Shown piece by piece: positions 61,101 to 64,000 of a stretch of 64,000 bases of DNA. Each line of letters opens with the position of its first letter. The first letter of the stretch is position 1. Below the pieces are notes generated by a model. It was not told the DNA's origin. It saw only the letters and a list, made by a program, of their open reading frames with translations, and ran no database searches. Source of the DNA: Rotaria socialis (lineage: Eukaryota; Rotifera; Eurotatoria; Philodinida; Philodinidae); contig CAJNYU010001789.1 of assembly GCA_905331475.1 (NCBI GenBank), positions 62,001 to 126,000 of the forward strand. Reading direction: 5' to 3'. A program made the translations under genes and the position numbers.

Positions 61101-63499
61101 AATCAAAGCAAATAACATGCACCACTAACAGTACGAAATGAAAATGACATGATTGTTTTTGTTTACGTAGGAGAAAAATAAGAATGCTGATGAACTAATA
61201 CTAATACCTCCTGTTGTGATGGATGCGGTGAATTTAATAAAATATTCTCTGCGCATTCAATGGCTAGTTGTGATGAGCGGCGTTGTATATTTTGTCTTTA
61301 TCTATTATCGCATCGCTTGATAAGCAGGCCGATATATTCGAGATGAAAATATTACTGAAATTGAAGGTTAAACTGGATTCGTTACAAATAGTGAATGGTG
61401 GGTTCTCTCTGATCAACATATAAATATACACATAATAACGCTCAGAATAATTCGACCATATTCGTTTTCATTTTTTCTCTATTGACATAAACGCACAGAA
61501 GAATCCTGACGGCGATTTGAATAGAATTTTGTTTGCTACGAAAATGTTTCAGAATACAAAGAAAAGACGAAAGAGTATTAAAAAGACTGTAAAGCAACTT
61601 TGTTCAGATTCAGTTAGCCGCGAGTAGAAATCTATATGATGCATAAGACGTATTTGTTTATGAAATTAAACCTCTGTCAATTTCCTGAAATATTTCACGA
61701 CCGATATATGTCGTTGAGATCCAGAGAGCATTTTTATTTTTACAGAAATAAATTTCTATACTTCTCTATTCTAGGTAATTTCAATTACAGAATAAAATTT
61801 CTTTACATTTAAATAAATCGTCCGATTTTTAATGGACTTTTAACGATAGTAGAAAAAAGAAACTATTGATTTTCCTATTGACTTATAAGCGTACACAATT
61901 GAAATGAACAATAGGAACCGTTGAATTTTGTCATAAATAATAAATAAACAGACCCTACGAAATGTCAATCATCCTCTAGCATTATGTTTCTTAATCTATC
62001 AAACGATTCCACTTGCCAGTCTCTTTAAAATCATCCATCGGGCAAATCAACAGTTTTGGGCATTTTCACTAAAATGCCTTTTATTTTGTCTTATTATAAA
62101 TGCAGTAATGTTTTAAATGTGGCAATGAACTTCTTGAAAACTACATCAATCTATCCTGGTCTTTTTGTTTGGATCCCAACACTCAAAAAAGAAAAAGAAA
62201 AAGAATATTGATCTTTATTATTCTTATGAGTTTTTCATCTTCACATACATTGCAGCTAATAGAAATAACGTTTCGGTGCGTAATTTATAAAAATATTTAC
62301 ATATAAGGCACTTCCAATACACCGTAATCGAAAAACTACCCTTTTTCAAACGAAAATCATGCATTGCGTTGGAAGTTTATGCGTCCTTTTCGAGTATTCA
62401 CAAAAACAACTGAAAAGTCATGCTGCTGTTGATTCTCTATTCGTTTGTTTTAACTACTCCCTCTTCTGTTTTCTTTTCTTAAATTTATGCTGAAAGATGG
62501 ATGAGAGGTTATTTTAATTGAAATGTGCAAAGTCTACCTCAACATATCGAAGTTTCCAGCGTCAGGGAGACATTATTGTAAATCATTTTCTGTTTATAAC
62601 ATCCTTTTTCGCCTGTACAAACAAGCAGCTATTTATTTGCATTATGAATTAGAGATTTTTTTAGACTTTCTCTCTCGCAATGTATGTTTAAGATATTTAT
62701 TTTTCTAAAGGTAGCAAGAAATAATTGAATAGGACCTGTATAAAAAAAACCAAGTTAATTTTGTTGTTGACTGTGAAATATTAAACAGTGTAATGGTATA
62801 TGTGGCCATTTTTTTGAATAATGAAAAAAGTATAAATCATAAAAGGACAGACTTTTGTTAATATGCTACTAACACACTATCTAATATTACAATGGTTCGT
62901 AAACGAGAAAACTATAGCTCGAATTCTGTTTATCATTTTTCAAAGATATTGGATAATCATTGTTAGTTGAATCAGTTTCTGTTTTTTTTTATATCTACTT
63001 ATTCAGTATCATTTTTAAGCGATAGTCAGAAAGATGTATTCATCTTTCAATGATGTTCATAGCAGCATTGGGCAGATTTCGATGCGAGATGAATACTGAT
63101 GATATTTTTATAATTCAATTATTAGTTATTCTCTGAAAAACGTTATTGAGGCTATAATAGAATATAACAGAAAGAGACACAATCTTCATTCTTAATCGAT
63201 ATTAGCCAATTTTTCGTCATAGTATTAGAGACACCTATTTAGATTTATTGTGAACAACAAAAATAAAAAAAGTCTGGTTCACGCAAACAAGGCAGATTGA
63301 CCAAAAAAAAAATATATATATATATTTATTTATAAGATAACTTTAAAACCATGGATTCTAATCACCAGAAAGTAGGCAATTTAAAACAATAAGTATTTGA
63401 TGAGCTGTGACATAGTTGTTCAATTACGATTTTCTCTAGAAGTACTAAAATGAAAACAAAAATAAAAGAATAGAAATTAGACTAGTTACTATAAAATTA
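58141..63499. other. Intergenic, no gene supported
   Basis: About 5.4 kb of AT-rich sequence between two related minus-strand genes. It should include the promoter of the large mucin and the 3' region of the next gene. Open frames up to 105 codons (58220-58537 on -) are Phe/Ser-rich in a pyrimidine-biased strand and are treated as chance. Simple AT repeats occur near 63311-63325. Confidence 0.5.
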
Positions 63500-63956
63500 T
63501 CATACTGAAAAAAGTCCCGATGGCTTCGAGTCAACAATTGGGCGTGGTAGCATAACATTAGGATTTATGGCTTCAAGCATATCATCATCGTCGAATAAAT
63601 CATTTAATGGATCGTGAAATGTTACATTTAGATCTTCATTGTCAATAATTGAATCAAGTTCATCAATAGGATCAAAACTGCTAGTTAACGATATTGTGTC
63701 TGATGGTAAACTTGCTAACATAGCACTTGTATTTGGTCTTGCTATTGTTGCACGTAGATTCTCACCCATCTTTTGATCAAGTTCTTTGAAGAATGTGCTG
63801 TCGGCGGGACTTGTTTGATCAGGATTAGAATATGTTCGACTACTGCTTGGTGTAGACATTGCACTATTCATATAATCAGGATTATTTTCATTTGAAACTG
63901 GTGTTGGTACATGAGCCCTTGGTAGATGCCATCGGCGAAAAATTAACACATCATCT
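63500..63956 (-). CDS. Last exon of a second mucin-receptor-like gene (partial)
   Basis: The minus-strand exon begins after a TTTATTCAG acceptor at 63958-63957 and ends at a stop at 63500, about 150 residues; the rest of the gene lies beyond the right edge. It starts with a basic stretch (RRWHLPRAHVPTP), as expected just inside a membrane, then becomes Ser/Thr/Asp-rich and ends in DDDDMLEAINPNVMLPRP and KPSGLFSV. This matches the end of the large mucin (EDEFVEALNPNLALPRS, KPSGWFGVC), so it is most likely the cytoplasmic tail of a tandem paralogue in the same orientation. No extracellular part is visible, so the domain content of this paralogue is unknown. Confidence 0.75.
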
Positions 63957-64000
63957 CTGAATAAATATAATTCAAAAATAAATAAATTCCACATTAAAAA

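Overview
The window is animal nuclear DNA: AT-rich, with many very short introns (often 40-80 bp, GT-AG), metazoan gene families (NNT, FAF2, ATOX1, ACBD3, RILP-like, Mab-21, NIDO-AMOP-VWD mucin) and an AA15 lytic polysaccharide monooxygenase typical of invertebrates. Compact introns, AT-rich spacers and this gene mix suggest a rotifer, most likely a bdelloid (inference; no marker gene is present to prove it). No rRNA, convincing tRNA, CRISPR or prokaryotic feature was seen. Exon joins were worked out by hand from splice sites, phase and family similarity. For nine genes (LPMO, RRM protein, NNT, zinc finger, cysteine-rich secreted protein, P/Q-rich protein, Mab-21, FAF2, RILP-like) the exon lengths add up to an intact reading frame.

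Layout. 1-5.5 kb: part of an ACBD3-like gene (-) head to head with a single-exon ATOX1-like copper chaperone (+), then a secreted AA15 LPMO (+). 5.5-9.1 kb: non-coding, with a short inverted repeat. 9.1-12.2 kb: a four-RRM hnRNP A/B-like protein (+). 13.2-17.7 kb: a complete 19-exon mitochondrial NAD(P) transhydrogenase (+). 17.7-20.3 kb: a repeat cluster (two copies of a dispersed repeat and an inverted duplication with coding relics). 20.3-21.4 kb: a three-finger C2H2 protein (-). 23.4-26.5 kb: a secreted cysteine-rich protein and a Pro/Gln-rich protein of unknown function (both +). 26.5-30 kb: spacer with a 449-bp hAT-type element that has a perfect 8-bp target duplication.

30-33.3 kb: a Mab-21/cGAS-superfamily protein with a lipidation-type N-terminus (-). 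37.1-39.3 kb: FAF2/UBXD8 (-). 40.5-43.3 kb: a RILP-like Rab-effector homologue (+). 45.4-58.1 kb: a very large minus-strand gene for a membrane mucin (signal peptide, Ser/Thr-rich region, EGF, 48-bp minisatellite with an assembly gap, TSP1, NIDO, AMOP, VWD, EGF array, TM, cytoplasmic tail). The last exon of a second gene with the same cytoplasmic tail box lies at the right edge (63.5-64 kb), so this looks like a tandem mucin-receptor family.

The genes do not form one pathway. The most unusual items are the fused four-RRM protein, the mucin family with its conserved tail box, the mis-sized gap in the minisatellite, the hAT insertion, the repeat cluster and the uncharacterised P/Q-rich protein.
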